A stretch of 64,000 nt of DNA. Origin: Mucilaginibacter sp. SJ (GTDB lineage: Bacteria > Bacteroidota > Bacteroidia > Sphingobacteriales > Sphingobacteriaceae). Below, in pieces: positions 18,402-27,342 of the stretch. A program made the translations under genes and the position numbers. Within the stretch, counting starts at the first letter, position 1; every line of letters starts with the position of its first letter. The notes below the pieces were generated by a model that ran no database searches, had not been told where the DNA came from, and saw nothing but the letters and a program-made list of their open reading frames with translations. Where the stretch lies: contig NZ_CP118631.1 of NCBI RefSeq assembly GCF_028993635.1, positions 3,596,001 to 3,660,000 on the forward strand. The letters run 5' to 3'.

Positions 18402-19280
18402 ATGGCTCATCAGGCAGGTTTTGTAAGTATAATAGGTAAACCCAACGCAGGGAAATCAACCCTTATGAACGCGCTGGTGGGCGAAAAAATGTCCATCATC
18501 ACCCCAAAAGCGCAAACTACCCGTCACCGTATTTTGGGCATTGTGAACGATGAAAACTACCAGATCGTGTTTTCGGACACGCCTGGTGTTATTAAGCCCC
18601 ACTACGCCCTGCACGAAAGCATGATGCACCAGGTTGACGGCTCTATTGTTGATGCCGACCTTATTTTGCTGGTTACCGACATTTATGAGGAATATGACGA
18701 AGCAGACGTTCTTAAAAAATTGGAACGTTCATCAGCGCCCCTTGCTGTACTCATCAACAAAATTGACCAAAGCGATGAGGAAACCGTAAAAAAGAAAGTT
18801 GAATTTTGGAGGGAGAAATTAAACCCGAAAGCCATTTTCGCGATATCGGCATTGCACGGACATAACATCAAGGCCATTATGGATTTCGTGATCGAAAACC
18901 TGCCCGAACATGCAGCTTATTACGAAAAAGATGCACTGACTGACCGTAACGATCGCTTCTTCGCTTCAGAAATGATCCGCGAACAGGTGTTTAAACAATA
19001 CAAAAAAGAAATTCCGTATAGCACCGAGGTTATTGTAACCGCCTTTATTGAGGGTGAAAAGCTTTACCGTATCAGTGCAGAAATTATTGTTGAACGCGAA
19101 TCGCAAAAGAACATTATCATAGGTAAAGGCGGCGAAATGTTAAAAATTACCGGCACCTATGCCCGCCGCGCCATGGAAGACTTTTTTCAACAAAAAGTTT
19201 TCCTGGAAATGTTTGTAAAAGTGATCCCCGACTGGCGCACCAAAAAGAATTATCTTAAACAATTCGGATACGAGGGTTAA
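18402..19280 (+). CDS. era: GTPase Era, 16S rRNA maturation factor
   Basis: From the ATG at 18402 this is 292 aa. An upstream TTG at 18369 would add 11 residues that do not match the family. The G1 motif is GKPNAGKST, the G2 region TTRHRILG, G3 DTPG and G4 NKID. The C-terminal KH domain contains IIIGKGGEMLKITG. Era binds the 3' end of 16S rRNA and couples GTP hydrolysis to 30S assembly. Its neighbour is der, another ribosome-assembly GTPase. The pairing of the two is common in Bacteroidota. Confidence 0.97.
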   Translation: MAHQAGFVSIIGKPNAGKSTLMNALVGEKMSIITPKAQTTRHRILGIVNDENYQIVFSDTPGVIKPHYALHESMMHQVDGSIVDADLILLVTDIYEEYDEADVLKKLERSSAPLAVLINKIDQSDEETVKKKVEFWREKLNPKAIFAISALHGHNIKAIMDFVIENLPEHAAYYEKDALTDRNDRFFASEMIREQVFKQYKKEIPYSTEVIVTAFIEGEKLYRISAEIIVERESQKNIIIGKGGEMLKITGTYARRAMEDFFQQKVFLEMFVKVIPDWRTKKNYLKQFGYEG

Positions 19281-19468
19281 GATATGAGAATTGAGATGTG
19301 AGATTTGAGATAAAGTCTACGCTCTGTTTTTAAATCCAAGATATGAGAATTGAGACGTGAGATTTGAGATAAAAATCTTTCGCTCTGTTTGTAAAGCATT
19401 AATTTAGAGGTGCGATTTGAGTTGAGATTAATGCAAAGTCTCATATCTCAAATCTAACATCTCAAATC
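19281..19468. repeat. Imperfect direct and inverted repeats between era and der
   Basis: A roughly 35-bp unit starting ATATGAGAATTGAGA occurs at 19283 and 19341. A reverse-oriented version (CTCATATCTCAAATCT) occurs at 19440-19455, with another ATCTCAAATCT after it. Such purine-rich GAGATTTGAGA repeats recur between Bacteroidota genes. No ORF is supported here. Confidence 0.6.
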
Positions 19469-19479
19469 TAAAAAAGAAT

Positions 19480-20781
19480 ATGAGTAACATAGTAGCCATT
19501 GTGGGCAGGCCCAACGTAGGCAAATCAACATTATATAACCGTTTAACCGAAAGTCGTAAGGCTATTGTTGATGACTTTAGCGGTGTCACGCGCGACAGGC
19601 ATTACGGCCTGGCCGAATGGCTTAACCACAACTTTACCGTTATTGATACCGGCGGCTATGTAGCTAATTCCGACGATGTTTTTGAAACCGCCATTCGCGA
19701 GCAGGTTGATATTGCCATTGAAGAAGCTTCGGTAATCCTTTTTGTTGTCGATGTTACTACCGGCATCACCGATCTGGACGATGAGATTGCCAACCGCCTG
19801 CGCAAAAGCAAAAAGCCTGTTTTCGTTGTGGTAAACAAACTGGACAACAACAACCAGGTTGCCGATGCTATGGTATTTTATAGTTTTGGCCTTGGCGAAA
19901 TTTACAGCATATCGTCAATGACTGGCTCGGGTACAGGTGAATTGCTTGACGAAGTGGTAAAACACTTTGAAGACGAAGTACTGGAAGAAAACACCCGCCC
20001 TAAATATGCAATTGTCGGTCGCCCTAACGTGGGTAAATCATCTATCATTAACGCACTTATCGGTAAAGACCGTAACATTGTTACCCCTATTGCCGGTACC
20101 ACCCGCGACTCTATCCATATCCATTATAACCAGTATGGTCATGATTTTATGCTGATAGATACCGCCGGGATGCGTAAAAAAACCAAGGTTAAAGAAAACA
20201 TTGAATTTTACTCGGTAATGCGTACCATCAAAGCGCTGGAAGAAGCTGATGTAATTATCCTGATGATTGATGCGGTTGAAGGCTTTGAATCGCAGGACAT
20301 CAATATCTTTCACCTGGCCGAAAAGAACAAAAAAGGCATAGTGATTGTGGTGAATAAATGGGACTTGATCGAAAAAAACAGCAAAACCATCAAGGTGTTT
20401 GAAGAGCAGATCCGCGATAAAATAGCCCCTTTTACCGATGTGCCTATCGTATTTACCTCAGTTACCGAAAAGCAAAGGGTATTGAAAGTGATTGATGTAG
20501 CCAACCAGGTTTACCAGAACCGCGCCCGCAAGATCCCTACTTCAAAACTGAACGAGGTAATGCTGCCTATTATCGAAAACTACCCGCCGCCATCCATAAA
20601 AGGTAAATACGTTAAAATAAAATACATTACTCAAATTGCCGGCACTTCGCCAATGTTCGCGTTTTTCTGCAATTTGCCGCAATACGTAAAGGAGCCTTAC
20701 TACCGGTTTATCGAAAATAAGCTCCGCGAAAATTTTGATTTTTCGGGCGCCCCGGTGCAGGTTTGGTTCAGACAGAAGTAG
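19480..20781 (+). CDS. der: GTPase Der (EngA), 50S assembly factor
   Basis: The 433-aa protein has the diagnostic tandem G domains. The first has GRPNVGKST near residue 8, DTGG and NKLD. The second starts near 178 with GRPNVGKSS, then DTAGM and NKWD. A KH-like domain follows after about residue 350. Der acts in late 50S subunit assembly. Length and motif order match the family. It lies 199 bp after era and probably shares its transcript or a nearby promoter. Confidence 0.97.
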   Translation: MSNIVAIVGRPNVGKSTLYNRLTESRKAIVDDFSGVTRDRHYGLAEWLNHNFTVIDTGGYVANSDDVFETAIREQVDIAIEEASVILFVVDVTTGITDLDDEIANRLRKSKKPVFVVVNKLDNNNQVADAMVFYSFGLGEIYSISSMTGSGTGELLDEVVKHFEDEVLEENTRPKYAIVGRPNVGKSSIINALIGKDRNIVTPIAGTTRDSIHIHYNQYGHDFMLIDTAGMRKKTKVKENIEFYSVMRTIKALEEADVIILMIDAVEGFESQDINIFHLAEKNKKGIVIVVNKWDLIEKNSKTIKVFEEQIRDKIAPFTDVPIVFTSVTEKQRVLKVIDVANQVYQNRARKIPTSKLNEVMLPIIENYPPPSIKGKYVKIKYITQIAGTSPMFAFFCNLPQYVKEPYYRFIENKLRENFDFSGAPVQVWFRQK

Positions 20782-20841
20782 GCCGAACCTTGATTTTTAG
20801 GATTCGAGGATTACCTTGAGATTAAAATCTGGCGATCTAAA

Positions 20842-20901
20842 CAAAAAGAGTTGAACGAGGATATTTCAATATTGAAAGTATCTTTTTTAACTCTTTTTTT
20901 G
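20842..20901 (+). terminator. Terminator downstream of der
   Basis: AAAAAGAGTT near 20842 pairs with AACTCTTTTT near 20889-20898, with an inner ATATTTCAATATTGAAAGTAT helix, and is followed by Ts. It lies about 60 bp after the der stop and before the lipoprotein gene at 21003. Confidence 0.65.
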
Positions 20902-21002
20902 ATCATTACATCAGGAAATCCTTTAATCAAAAGAATCATGGTTCCTGTTGCGTTTTTTTGCTTTTTCCCGTAATACTACTAAACCTCAATACTTTACACT
21001 TC

Positions 21003-21686
21003 ATGAAAAAGTTTTACTGTTTGGTATTAATAGTACTGGCTGCTTTTACTGCATGCAAAAAAGGTGAGCTATCATCTGCCGGCGGAGAAGATAATGGCTG
21101 CATCAATCGCGTTAAACGTGTTTATAGCGACAGCAATAAAGTTGAGCTGGCAGCGGCCATTACGCTCCTGCAAAAAAATAGCATCCCGGTTAACGGCCTG
21201 GTGATATATAGAGTTATTTTAAACGATAGCATAAGCAATAATGGTCCGCTTAATATCTACCAGCATGTTATAGCTTATGAAGAAAGCAAAGGTTTGCCCA
21301 TCTTTAATTCGGGAATAGGCTATCATTTCAGGAACGAGGTTTTTTCAACTACCATTGGCCGGCGCTATGGCACACTTAGCCTGAATACTACAGCAACGGC
21401 TTCGCTGCCCCAAATACGTAAAATTTTTATCGATGCCTTTAAACAAGACGGCTATACCATTGATAACCATGTTAATGAATCATCATGCCTTAATGCGGAG
21501 TTCGGGTATTACAACCTGAATCAGGATACGCCGGATCATCCCAATTTTATAAAAGCATGGAAGGTAACTTTCTCAAAGTACAATGAGTATCCGGTAGCCT
21601 ATATTCAAGACAGCAACAGAAAATTAATTTATTATTTCAACGGATTACTGACCCTGAATAAAACCACTAAACAAAAGATAAACTAA
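21003..21686 (+). CDS. Putative lipoprotein, 227 aa, unknown function
   Basis: The start at ATG 21003 gives a clean signal sequence MKKFYCLVLIVLAAFTACKKG with lipobox FTAC (Cys 18). An in-frame ATG at 20958 would place a second hydrophobic stretch in front and is less likely. The mature part is a mixed alpha/beta protein of about 210 residues with no recognised domain. The lipidation signal predicts membrane anchoring and possibly surface exposure. It is a stand-alone gene between the der terminator and a very strong terminator at 21769. Confidence 0.7.
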   Translation: MKKFYCLVLIVLAAFTACKKGELSSAGGEDNGCINRVKRVYSDSNKVELAAAITLLQKNSIPVNGLVIYRVILNDSISNNGPLNIYQHVIAYEESKGLPIFNSGIGYHFRNEVFSTTIGRRYGTLSLNTTATASLPQIRKIFIDAFKQDGYTIDNHVNESSCLNAEFGYYNLNQDTPDHPNFIKAWKVTFSKYNEYPVAYIQDSNRKLIYYFNGLLTLNKTTKQKIN

Positions 21687-21768
21687 GGTTGTATCCCTCT
21701 GAAAATCTACAGTGCTGCTAAACTCAGCTTAGTCTTCCGGGGTAATCAACCTGTTTACTTTGTCAGTT

Positions 21769-21812
21769 CAAAAACACAAAATGCAACATGGTTGCATTTT
21801 GTGTTTTTGTCA
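21769..21812. terminator. Perfect 19-bp stem terminator
   Basis: The arms 21769-21787 and 21791-21809 are exact reverse complements around a 3-base loop (ATG), beginning CAAAAACACAAAATGCAAC. The A/T-rich outer part lets it act in both directions. It separates the lipoprotein gene from the flavoprotein gene at 21846. Confidence 0.85.
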
Positions 21813-21845
21813 TTTACCTTTATCCATAATTAACCGCAATATCAT

Positions 21846-22757
21846 ATGAAGGATTTTGATGTGATCATTATCGGCGGCAGCAGCGCCGGTTTATCTGCAG
21901 GCATGGCTTTGGGCCGTGCCATGCGTAAAGTATTAATTATTGATAGTGGCATGCCCTGCAACCGCCAAACGCCACACTCACACAATTTTTTTACCCGCGA
22001 TGGTCAAACCCCGCACGAGATTTTGACTATTGCCCGCGAACAAACTTTAAAATACCCAACTATCACGCTGCTCCATAGCGAGGCCACGCAATGTACGCCA
22101 ATAACCAACGGCTTTGAGGTTAGTACAAGATCCGGCGAAACATTCAGCGCAAAGAAGATTATCCTTGCTGCCGGTATTAAAGACCAAATGCCCGATATTC
22201 CCGGCTTCGCCGAATGTTGGGGAATATCGATTATACATTACCCTTATTGCCATGGTTATGAATACGGGTATCAACCTACAGGCATATTTGCTAACGGTGA
22301 AATGGCTTTTGAGCTGGCCAAACTTATTTCAAACTGGACAAAAGATCTCATTCTGTTTACTAACGGAAAATCAACTTTAACCGAAGGTCAGCAATCCATT
22401 ATCAGTCATAATAATATACAAATTATTGAGGGGGAAATAGCAGCGTTTGATCATCATGACGGCCAGATAACTACCATCCATTTGCAAAACGGCTCCGAAA
22501 TAAAACTTAAGGCATTATATGCGAGGCTCCCATTTGTGCAGCACAGTGATATTGCATTACAATTAGGCTGCTCATTTACCGATCAGGGCCATATTGAGGT
22601 TGATGCACAGCAAAAAACAACGTTACCCGGCGTTTACGCCTGCGGTGACAGCGCTTCGGGCATTCGCTCCATAGCCAATGCGGTTAATAGCGGCACAATG
22701 GCAGGTGTTATGGCAAATTTGGAATTGATTAATGAGGTTTTCCTGCCGGGAAAGTAG
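21846..22757 (+). CDS. Thioredoxin-reductase-like NAD(P)/FAD oxidoreductase
   Basis: The 303-aa protein has the FAD-binding motif IIIGGSSAGLSAGMALGRAM near residue 7, a second nucleotide-binding region near 145, and the C-terminal FAD motif VYACGDSASG near 263. It aligns with the thioredoxin reductase fold, but the redox pair is not intact. The region that should read C-x-x-C is HYPYCHGYE, with a single Cys at 135. It therefore probably does not reduce thioredoxin and may be a ferredoxin/flavodoxin-type or other flavin oxidoreductase. Single gene. Confidence 0.8.
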   Translation: MKDFDVIIIGGSSAGLSAGMALGRAMRKVLIIDSGMPCNRQTPHSHNFFTRDGQTPHEILTIAREQTLKYPTITLLHSEATQCTPITNGFEVSTRSGETFSAKKIILAAGIKDQMPDIPGFAECWGISIIHYPYCHGYEYGYQPTGIFANGEMAFELAKLISNWTKDLILFTNGKSTLTEGQQSIISHNNIQIIEGEIAAFDHHDGQITTIHLQNGSEIKLKALYARLPFVQHSDIALQLGCSFTDQGHIEVDAQQKTTLPGVYACGDSASGIRSIANAVNSGTMAGVMANLELINEVFLPGK

Positions 22758-22777
22758 CATCAATTCAATTGCAGTGC

Positions 22778-22813
22778 AGACTTACGAAGTTTTGAAAACT
22801 TCGTAAGTCTTTT
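22778..22813. terminator. Convergent-gene terminator
   Basis: AGACTTACGAAGTTT (22778-22792) and AAACTTCGTAAGTCT (22796-22810) form a perfect 15-bp stem followed by TTT. It sits between the convergent flavoprotein and S41 protease genes and can serve both. Confidence 0.8.
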
Positions 22814-22859
22814 CCACAGTCATGAAATCCTCAAATCAAGAGAATCAGGGGTTCGCTTC

Positions 22860-24446
22860 CTATTGCTCCAACCCCTTTTTAAAGGTTACATCATCGGTAT
22901 TGATCACTTTAAAGTAGGCGTTATCACCCCATTTAAAGCGGGCCGCCTGGGCTTTCAGGATAGTTTTTATCGGCTCCCTGGAGATCTGTACTTCGTGCGA
23001 ATCCATTTCTTTAATGGTTTGCGAGACATACAGTATAAATTTATCGACCTCGTCATTACTAACAGCATATTGAGTTAAAAACTCAGCTTCAGTCGGGTAT
23101 TTTTTAAGCAATTGCTGCTGGCGGTCAACAACGTAAGCGGTAAATAATTGCTGCTGGCTCAGGTCCTGGATAAGCGGGGTGAATTTGCTGGTATCCGCCG
23201 GTACAAAAACATCGGGCATAATGCCTCCGCCGCTAAAAACTTTACGCCCGCTTGAAGTATGGAATGATGGGGTGCCTTTAAAGGCACTATCATTAAGATT
23301 GCTTTGTTCTGAAAAAAGTTCGCCTTTTTGCATGCGCTGGGCAAGTTCATTGCGATAACTGTCAACCCCGTTTTTGTATGATTTCTGGATAGAGCGGCCC
23401 GAAGGGGTATAGTACCTGGCCACTGTTAGATTCACTGCCGAACCATCGTCAAAAGCAAACTGCTGCTGTACCAGGCCTTTACCAAATGATCGTCGACCAA
23501 CAATAGTAGCCCTGTCAAGGTCCTGCAGGGCCCCTGCTAAAATCTCACTGGCCGAGGCCGAATATTCATCAATAAGCACGGTAAGTTTCCCTTTCTGAAA
23601 CATGCCCGAATCGGTGGCAAAGTAATCAGTGCGGGGCTCGTGAATACCTTTGGTATAAACTATCAGCTTTCCATCAGTTAAAAACTCATCGGCTAATGAA
23701 GTAGCAGCATTAAGGTACCCACCGCCATTGCCTCTCAGGTCGAGCAGCAATTTATTCATACCGTCAACCTTTAGCGCCGTTAAAGCCTTTCTGAAATCGA
23801 GGTCGGTAGTAGCCGAAAATTTACTGATCTTGATATAGCCGGTGTTAGCATCGGCCATATAGGCGGCATCAACGCTGCTTAGGTCAACATGTCCCCGTTT
23901 AACCGTAAGTATTTTTAAACCTTTGCTCAGCGGAGGCACAACACTCAGTTTTATTTCTGCATCCTTTTCACCCCTGAAAACGCTATTTATCCGGGTGGCC
24001 GTTAGCTTACTGCCCGAAAACTTTTTATCATCAACATTGATCACCTTACTGCCTACCAGTAAGCCCGCTTTTTCGGCCGGACCGCCGGCATAAACCTGCG
24101 TAATGATCAGCGTATCACGCAGTAACTGGTATTCGATACCGATACCGTTAAAACCTCCGTCTAACCGCTCATTAATGGATTGCGCCTGCTGCTGCGGTAA
24201 ATAAAGCGAATGCGGATCAAGGTTTTGAAGCAGGTTATTTACCGACACGCCTTCAATACTATCGATATTAACGCTGTCAACATAGTTGCGGTCAACCAGT
24301 TGCAACACCTTTGCTATTTTACTATTGCTCACAAAGGAGAAGCCAAGGTTATGCGCGGCAAAATCCTTGTTAAGCACCTGGCCTATCATCACCCCTACCA
24401 GCAGCAGGATTATTGTCCGGAAAATTACACCCGCGGTCCTCTTCAT
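22860..24446 (-). CDS. S41-family C-terminal processing protease
   Basis: The 528-aa protein has an N-terminal signal anchor (residues 7-26), then a PDZ domain (about 95-180) with GGFNGIGIEY and GPAEKAGLLVGSKVINVDD. The tail-protease domain carries LLLDLRGNGGGYL. The catalytic pair is S298 in EYSASASEI and K323 in SFGKGLVQ, at the expected 25-residue spacing. It probably acts in the periplasm on misfolded or C-terminally tagged proteins. It is divergent from murQ across 108 bp. Confidence 0.93.
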   Translation of the reverse strand: MKRTAGVIFRTIILLLVGVMIGQVLNKDFAAHNLGFSFVSNSKIAKVLQLVDRNYVDSVNIDSIEGVSVNNLLQNLDPHSLYLPQQQAQSINERLDGGFNGIGIEYQLLRDTLIITQVYAGGPAEKAGLLVGSKVINVDDKKFSGSKLTATRINSVFRGEKDAEIKLSVVPPLSKGLKILTVKRGHVDLSSVDAAYMADANTGYIKISKFSATTDLDFRKALTALKVDGMNKLLLDLRGNGGGYLNAATSLADEFLTDGKLIVYTKGIHEPRTDYFATDSGMFQKGKLTVLIDEYSASASEILAGALQDLDRATIVGRRSFGKGLVQQQFAFDDGSAVNLTVARYYTPSGRSIQKSYKNGVDSYRNELAQRMQKGELFSEQSNLNDSAFKGTPSFHTSSGRKVFSGGGIMPDVFVPADTSKFTPLIQDLSQQQLFTAYVVDRQQQLLKKYPTEAEFLTQYAVSNDEVDKFILYVSQTIKEMDSHEVQISREPIKTILKAQAARFKWGDNAYFKVINTDDVTFKKGLEQ

Positions 24447-24554
24447 AACTTATTACACACAAAGTTAATAATTGCGGGGTCAATAATTTTTACCCGCACC
24501 CTTGCATTTGATGATTTTTACCGAATTTTGTTATAAATTATTTGAAAATAGGCA

Positions 24555-25364
24555 ATGGAAACCACTACCGAAAGGGAATCGCACTATAAAAACCTCGAAA
24601 AACAAACCGTAAGGGAAATTTTAGAAAACATTAATAACGAGGATAAAACCGTTCCCTTTGCTGTGGAAAAGGCCTTGCCACAGATAGAAGCCCTGGCAAC
24701 TATCACCGCAGAAAGGATGAAAAACGGCGGACGTTTATTTTACATAGGCGCCGGTACCAGTGGCCGTTTAGGCGTGGTTGATGCTTCAGAATGCCCGCCA
24801 ACGTTCGGTGTTCCATTTGATATGGTTGTTGGGCTAATAGCCGGCGGCGATGGCGCGATCCGCAAAGCGGTAGAATTTGCTGAAGACGATACTATACAGG
24901 CCTGGAAAGATCTGGAAGCTTTCGACATTAATGATAAAGACGTAGTTGTTGGCATAGCCGCTTCGGGCACTACACCGTATGTGATCGGCGGCTTGAAAAC
25001 GGCTAATGAGCACAATATAGTTACCGGCTGCATTGTTTGTAACAGCGGCAGCCCGGTAGCGGCTGTGGCACAGTACCCGGTTGAAGTAGTAACGGGCCCT
25101 GAGTTTTTAACAGGCTCAACCCGCATGAAGGCCGGTACCGCGCAAAAATTAGTTTTAAATATGCTGAGCACAAGTGTCATGATCCAGCTTGGCCGCGTAA
25201 AAGGGAACAGGATGGTTGATATGCAATTGAGCAACCACAAATTGGTGAACAGGGGCACCCGCATGGTAATGGACGAAACCGGGCTGAACGAAGAAGAAGC
25301 AGCCGGGCTACTGAAACAATACGGCAGCGTACGAAGCGCTGTTGATCATTATTTAAAAAAATAA
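24555..25364 (+). CDS. murQ: N-acetylmuramic acid 6-phosphate etherase
   Basis: The 269-aa SIS-domain protein carries the family signatures IGAGTSGRLGVVDASECPPTFG (about residues 63-84) and GPEFLTGSTRMKAGTAQKL (about 180-198). MurQ removes the lactyl ether from MurNAc-6-phosphate to give GlcNAc-6-phosphate in peptidoglycan recycling. The length is a little shorter than the roughly 300 aa of enterobacterial forms but normal for Bacteroidota. No other recycling genes are adjacent. The next gene on the strand encodes an unrelated 188-aa protein. Confidence 0.95.
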   Translation: METTTERESHYKNLEKQTVREILENINNEDKTVPFAVEKALPQIEALATITAERMKNGGRLFYIGAGTSGRLGVVDASECPPTFGVPFDMVVGLIAGGDGAIRKAVEFAEDDTIQAWKDLEAFDINDKDVVVGIAASGTTPYVIGGLKTANEHNIVTGCIVCNSGSPVAAVAQYPVEVVTGPEFLTGSTRMKAGTAQKLVLNMLSTSVMIQLGRVKGNRMVDMQLSNHKLVNRGTRMVMDETGLNEEEAAGLLKQYGSVRSAVDHYLKK

Positions 25365-25466
25365 ACTGAATTTGAAGATGTGTTGATTTGGAAATTTGAA
25401 GATGCTTGTATTCGATAAATTCTCAAATTCAAAAAATTCGGGTTCAGACAATTTGAAATCAAAAAC

Positions 25467-26033
25467 ATGCACGATATTGAACCATATTACCGCTGGAGAG
25501 ACGATTACGTGGCATCGGAAGATGAGTTTTCGCCTTTTTATGCAACAGAATACAGCGAGTTTGAATTTGACAAGCAGGTATACAATTACCTGCTGCACCC
25601 GCAATGGGACTCATTCGGCTCCAATACCCTTTATTTAAAAGTGCTTTTTGCCGATTATGATAAAGGTTACACCATTATTGAACTGATAGGTGAATGGAAT
25701 GACGCCATCAACAACGACATTATGCTGCTGAAGCGTGAGCTGCTCGACCTGATGATAGATAATGGCATCACTCATTTTATCCTGATCGGCGAAAACGTAC
25801 TCAACTTTCATTCAAGCGATGATTGCTATTACGAAGAGTGGTTTCAGGACGTGGAAGACGGCTGGATAGCAGGCATCAACTTCCGCGAACACGTGATAGA
25901 CGAATTTAAACACAGCAATATCGACTATTACATCAATTTTGGCGGCGAACTCGATAGCCTTGGCTGGCGTACCCTGAAACCCATACAGGTTTTCAAAAAG
26001 GTTGAAGAGCAGTTGATGAGGAGATTGAATTGA
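25467..26033 (+). CDS. Conserved acidic protein of unknown function, 188 aa
   Basis: The protein is soluble, acidic and rich in Tyr, Asp and Glu, with no signal peptide. It looks like a mixed alpha/beta fold: a strand-rich centre (TLYLKVLFADYDKGYTIIELIGEW) is followed by a helix and HFILIGENVLNFHSS. I do not recognise a domain. It sits 103 bp after murQ. The flanking gaps, 25365-25466 and 26034-26180, contain low-complexity repeats of AAATTTGAAGAT and TCAAGA type. Confidence 0.65.
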   Translation: MHDIEPYYRWRDDYVASEDEFSPFYATEYSEFEFDKQVYNYLLHPQWDSFGSNTLYLKVLFADYDKGYTIIELIGEWNDAINNDIMLLKRELLDLMIDNGITHFILIGENVLNFHSSDDCYYEEWFQDVEDGWIAGINFREHVIDEFKHSNIDYYINFGGELDSLGWRTLKPIQVFKKVEEQLMRRLN

Positions 26034-26180
26034 GAATCAAGATTCAAGAAGTCAAGAGCCAGGAAAGGGCCAGCAGATCGTCAGACTATTTCTTACCTCT
26101 TGACTCTAATAGTCTTACGTCTTTCTTCACAAAGCATTCACCTTTTATTTATATATTCGTACTATAATTTTTAACACAAA

Positions 26181-26912
26181 ATGGAATTTAAAGAATCTAA
26201 ATACAACTTCGATAATGTAATCGAAGTTAGGGATCAATCAGAAGTTGCTTCACGCAGGTTTATGGCCGGCGTTTTCAGCTGGATGTTCGTTGCGCTTGGC
26301 GTATCAGCAATAACAGTTTATCTGTTTTTAAATATGGGCCTGATCGGCCTGATCGTTGCACCAACCGGCGGTCTTACAGGTTTTGGCTATTTTGCGCTGT
26401 TTTCGCCACTGGCGTTTTCATTGGTAATGCAATTTGGCTATAACCGAATCTCTTATCCGGTATTGGTGCTGCTTTTCGTAGCTTATGCAACGCTTATTGG
26501 CATTAGCTTAAGTTTGATATTTCTGATCTACACATCTGCATCAATATTGGGTGTTTTCATTACCGCATCAGTAACTTTCGGTATTATGGGCATTGCCGGT
26601 TATACTACCCAGATGGATTTAACAAAGTTTGGTTCAATCATGTACATCCTGTTCATTGGGATTTTTGTAGCTTCATTAGCTAACTTCTTTATGCACAGCG
26701 AACAAATGAGTTACATCATCAGCTACATAGGCATAGCTGTATTTACTGGTTTAACTGCCTACTATATGCAAATGTTAAAACGCATTGGAGCAGGTATTGA
26801 ATACGGTGATGCAAGCTCGAAAAAACTGGCCCTGATGGGTGCGCTAACATTGTACATCACACTGATCAACCTGTTTTTTATGCTCCTCCGTTTATTCGGC
26901 AGAAGAAGATAA
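26181..26912 (+). CDS. Bax inhibitor-1/YccA family membrane protein
   Basis: The 243-aa protein has seven hydrophobic helices starting at about residue 30. Typical family segments include MAGVFSWMFVALGVSAITVYLF, SLIFLIYTSASILGVFITASVTFGIMG and the conserved YYMQMLKRIG near the end. Relatives include YccA/YbhL and the calcium-leak channel BsYetJ. The role here is probably ion leak or control of membrane protease FtsH. It is followed by a strong terminator, and a soluble acidic tail precedes the first helix. Confidence 0.92.
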   Translation: MEFKESKYNFDNVIEVRDQSEVASRRFMAGVFSWMFVALGVSAITVYLFLNMGLIGLIVAPTGGLTGFGYFALFSPLAFSLVMQFGYNRISYPVLVLLFVAYATLIGISLSLIFLIYTSASILGVFITASVTFGIMGIAGYTTQMDLTKFGSIMYILFIGIFVASLANFFMHSEQMSYIISYIGIAVFTGLTAYYMQMLKRIGAGIEYGDASSKKLALMGALTLYITLINLFFMLLRLFGRRR

Positions 26913-26934
26913 TCTCATTAAGAAATTCAATCAA

Positions 26935-26966
26935 AAAGCTGCCTCCGCAAGAGGCGGCTTTTTTTG
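26935..26966 (+). terminator. Terminator downstream of the BI-1 gene
   Basis: AAAGCTGCCTC pairs with GAGGCGGCTTT around a CGCAA loop, followed by seven or more Ts. It lies 22 bp after the stop codon and ahead of the riboswitch. Confidence 0.9.
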
Positions 26967-27046
26967 TATAACAATGTGGCTTACCTATGATATTTAGCGT
27001 ACGTTATACACTTGCAAATGATAACTTTATTGCGCAACTTTGCAGT

Positions 27047-27155
27047 GCTTATGGAGAAAGACGGAGGGATTAGACCCTGCGATGTCTTAGCAACCTGTGC
27101 TTCACAAGGTGCTACATTCTACTCAGCAGCCAAACGGCCCCTGAGACAGATAAGC
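27047..27155 (+). promoter_or_regulatory. SAM riboswitch (S-box, SAM-I class) of metH
   Basis: The conserved S-box core is visible in order: AAAGACGGAGGGAT, GACCC, GATGTC, then AGCAACCTG, and AAGGTGCTACATTC. P1 is formed by GCTTAT (27047-27052) and ATAAGC (27150-27155). A following hairpin CGAAAGTC/GACTTTTCG (27155-27183) and a second ATAAGC at 27186-27191 ahead of a T-rich stretch may form the expression platform. It should lower metH expression when S-adenosylmethionine is plentiful. The start of metH is 187 bp downstream. Confidence 0.9.
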
Positions 27156-27342
27156 GAAAGTCATAACAACACCCGACTTTTCGAGATAAGCTTTTATTTA
27201 TTTGTGATTACAAAGATTGTATTGATTACACTGATTTGATTCGTCCTGACAGGCTACTTGCTCAAGAGTCGATAGATCAAACCATTCTTTAAAATCAAAC
27301 TAATCGGTGAAATCATCAAATAAAAATCGGTGAAATCAAACA

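Noticed and set aside
27012..27239. 75-codon ORF between BI-1 and metH
   Set aside because: It covers the S-box riboswitch core, whose sequence constraint explains the open frame; the protein has no family features.
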